A stretch of DNA of 64,000 nucleotides. It comes from Rhodopirellula sp. (GTDB lineage Bacteria > Planctomycetota > Planctomycetia > Pirellulales > Thermoguttaceae). Under the pieces are notes generated by a model that did not search any database, was not told the DNA's origin, and was given only the letters and a program-made list of their open reading frames with translations. Positions 63,295 to 64,000 of this stretch are shown here, piece after piece. A program made the position numbers and the translations under genes. The DNA lies in the NCBI GenBank assembly GCA_012728855.1, contig JAAYEH010000454.1:1-64000 (forward strand), in the 5' to 3' direction. Every line of letters begins with the position of its first letter. Within the stretch, counting starts at the first letter, position 1.

Positions 63295-64000
63295 TCACAT
63301 GAGATCGACAAGCACGCTGTTTTGCAGATCCATACCCAGCCGTGTAAGCCTTAAAGCACCTTCGTGCCACTCGAGCAGCCCGCCGCCGATCGGTTGATCC
63401 AGTTTTTCACCGAACGCCTCGCGGATCCCCATCCCGTGCATCCGCGCAAAATCCTCATCCTTGACGCCGCGCGTCATCCGCAGGCCCAGCATCATGCTCT
63501 CAAACCGTGCTTCTTCCTCTGATACTCGCTCCGTCTTCGGTTCTTCGCCTGCCAAGTACGCATCCAGTTCGGATGGGTTCATCGTCCGGCACTCGTCGAA
63601 AAAGCTGTGTGCCGCGCAGCCGAAGCCAAGGTACGGCACGCGCGTCCAGCAGCCGAGATTATGCCGGCAGGCGTACCCTTCGCGTGCAAAATTGCTGATT
63701 TCATATTGATGAAAGCCGTGCTCCGCCAGCGTCTGCCGCGCAAGCTCGTACATCTCGCGCTCCACTTCCTCCTCCGGAAGAACCAGCTTTCCCACGGCGA
63801 TATCGCGGCAGATCGGAGTTCCTTCCTCAACAATCAAACCGTAACAAGCCACGTGCGTGGGCCGAAGCGTCATCGCCGCTGAGAGCGTTTCCTGGAAATC
63901 CGCGGCGGTTTGCGAAGGCAGGCCGAACATCAGATCCAGGTTCAAATTGTCAAATCCCGCTTGTCGCGCGATTTCCACGGAAGCGATCACTTCCTCCCAA
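63295..64000 (-). CDS. hemW: HemW-like radical SAM protein, C-terminal part (cut by window edge)
   Basis: At least 235 C-terminal residues of a HemW/oxygen-independent coproporphyrinogen oxidase-like protein run off the right edge. Visible hallmarks are NLDLMFGLPSQT, YEISNFAREGYACRHNLGCW and GFGCAAHSFF. HemW binds heme and a 4Fe-4S cluster and acts in heme delivery; the CxxxCxxC cluster motif lies beyond the window. It converges with rnd, the stops being about 22 bp apart. Confidence 0.9.
   Translation of the reverse strand, partial: WEEVIASVEIARQAGFDNLNLDLMFGLPSQTAADFQETLSAAMTLRPTHVACYGLIVEEGTPICRDIAVGKLVLPEEEVEREMYELARQTLAEHGFHQYEISNFAREGYACRHNLGCWTRVPYLGFGCAAHSFFDECRTMNPSELDAYLAGEEPKTERVSEEEARFESMMLGLRMTRGVKDEDFARMHGMGIREAFGEKLDQPIGGGLLEWHEGALRLTRLGMDLQNSVLVDLM

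Overview
The window looks like a chromosome segment of a GC-rich planctomycete, probably Pirellulales-like. This rests on gene content, not on a phylogenetic marker: a giant double-length UvrA, a DUF1598 secreted protein, Tat-targeted Gfo/Idh/MocA oxidoreductases, sulfatases, UroD-family proteins in sugar-type clusters, a ceramidase-like secreted protein, and a bacterial V/A-type ATPase operon with DUF2764. No rRNA gene is present.

Layout. 1-5.2 kb: a hairpin repeat pair, a Gfo/Idh/MocA oxidoreductase, a MacA/MacB-like efflux pair without its ATPase, then gene debris. 5.2-14.7 kb: the fused double UvrA with a novel-looking C-terminal extension, a small CBM9-like protein and a DUF1598 protein. 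14.9-28 kb: a catabolic region. A minus-strand block (hydroxyacid dehydrogenase, HpcH/HpaI aldolase, sulfatase, two UroD-like proteins, Gfo/Idh/MocA) faces a plus-strand block (antitoxin/PIN toxin, GntR regulator, LamG/sialidase-fold protein, TRAP transporter). Two identical TTGACATGTCAA palindromes probably tie them to the GntR regulator. 29.5-36.6 kb: an SSS symporter, a CstA-like carrier, a Na+/Ca2+ exchanger gene broken by a short mobile element, a 5'-truncated MFS gene, two tandem tatA genes and a duplicated 3' piece of dctM. 37-42.7 kb: a complete mrpABCDEFG antiporter operon in which every junction is a 4-bp overlap. 42.7-49.6 kb: a decayed zone holding a catalase pseudogene, a Uma2 fragment, a phage terminase fragment abutting half a tRNA-Met, the other tRNA half, a ceramidase 3' fragment and a sulfatase fragment, between intact DUF2461, ceramidase-like and alpha/beta-hydrolase genes. 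49.6-54 kb: a heme-c-type chemoreceptor, YjbQ and a FliL-like protein. 54.6-62 kb: a V/A-ATPase operon (E, DUF2764, A, B, D, I, K). 62-64 kb: an RNase D-like protein and the C-terminal part of HemW.

How it fits together. The Mrp antiporter, the V-ATPase with a Na+-type K subunit, the SSS symporter and the (broken) exchanger suggest a sodium-based energy economy. The catabolic region suggests uptake of an organic acid or sugar acid by TRAP, followed by oxidation and aldol cleavage under GntR control. The other main theme is mobile-element scarring. Two families of 90-100 bp hairpin elements are present (six copies of A, two of B). One A copy interrupts a gene and is flanked by a 4-bp target duplication. 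At least ten gene fragments surround these elements and the tRNA-Met junction. No CRISPR array and no full-length transposase or integrase gene was seen.
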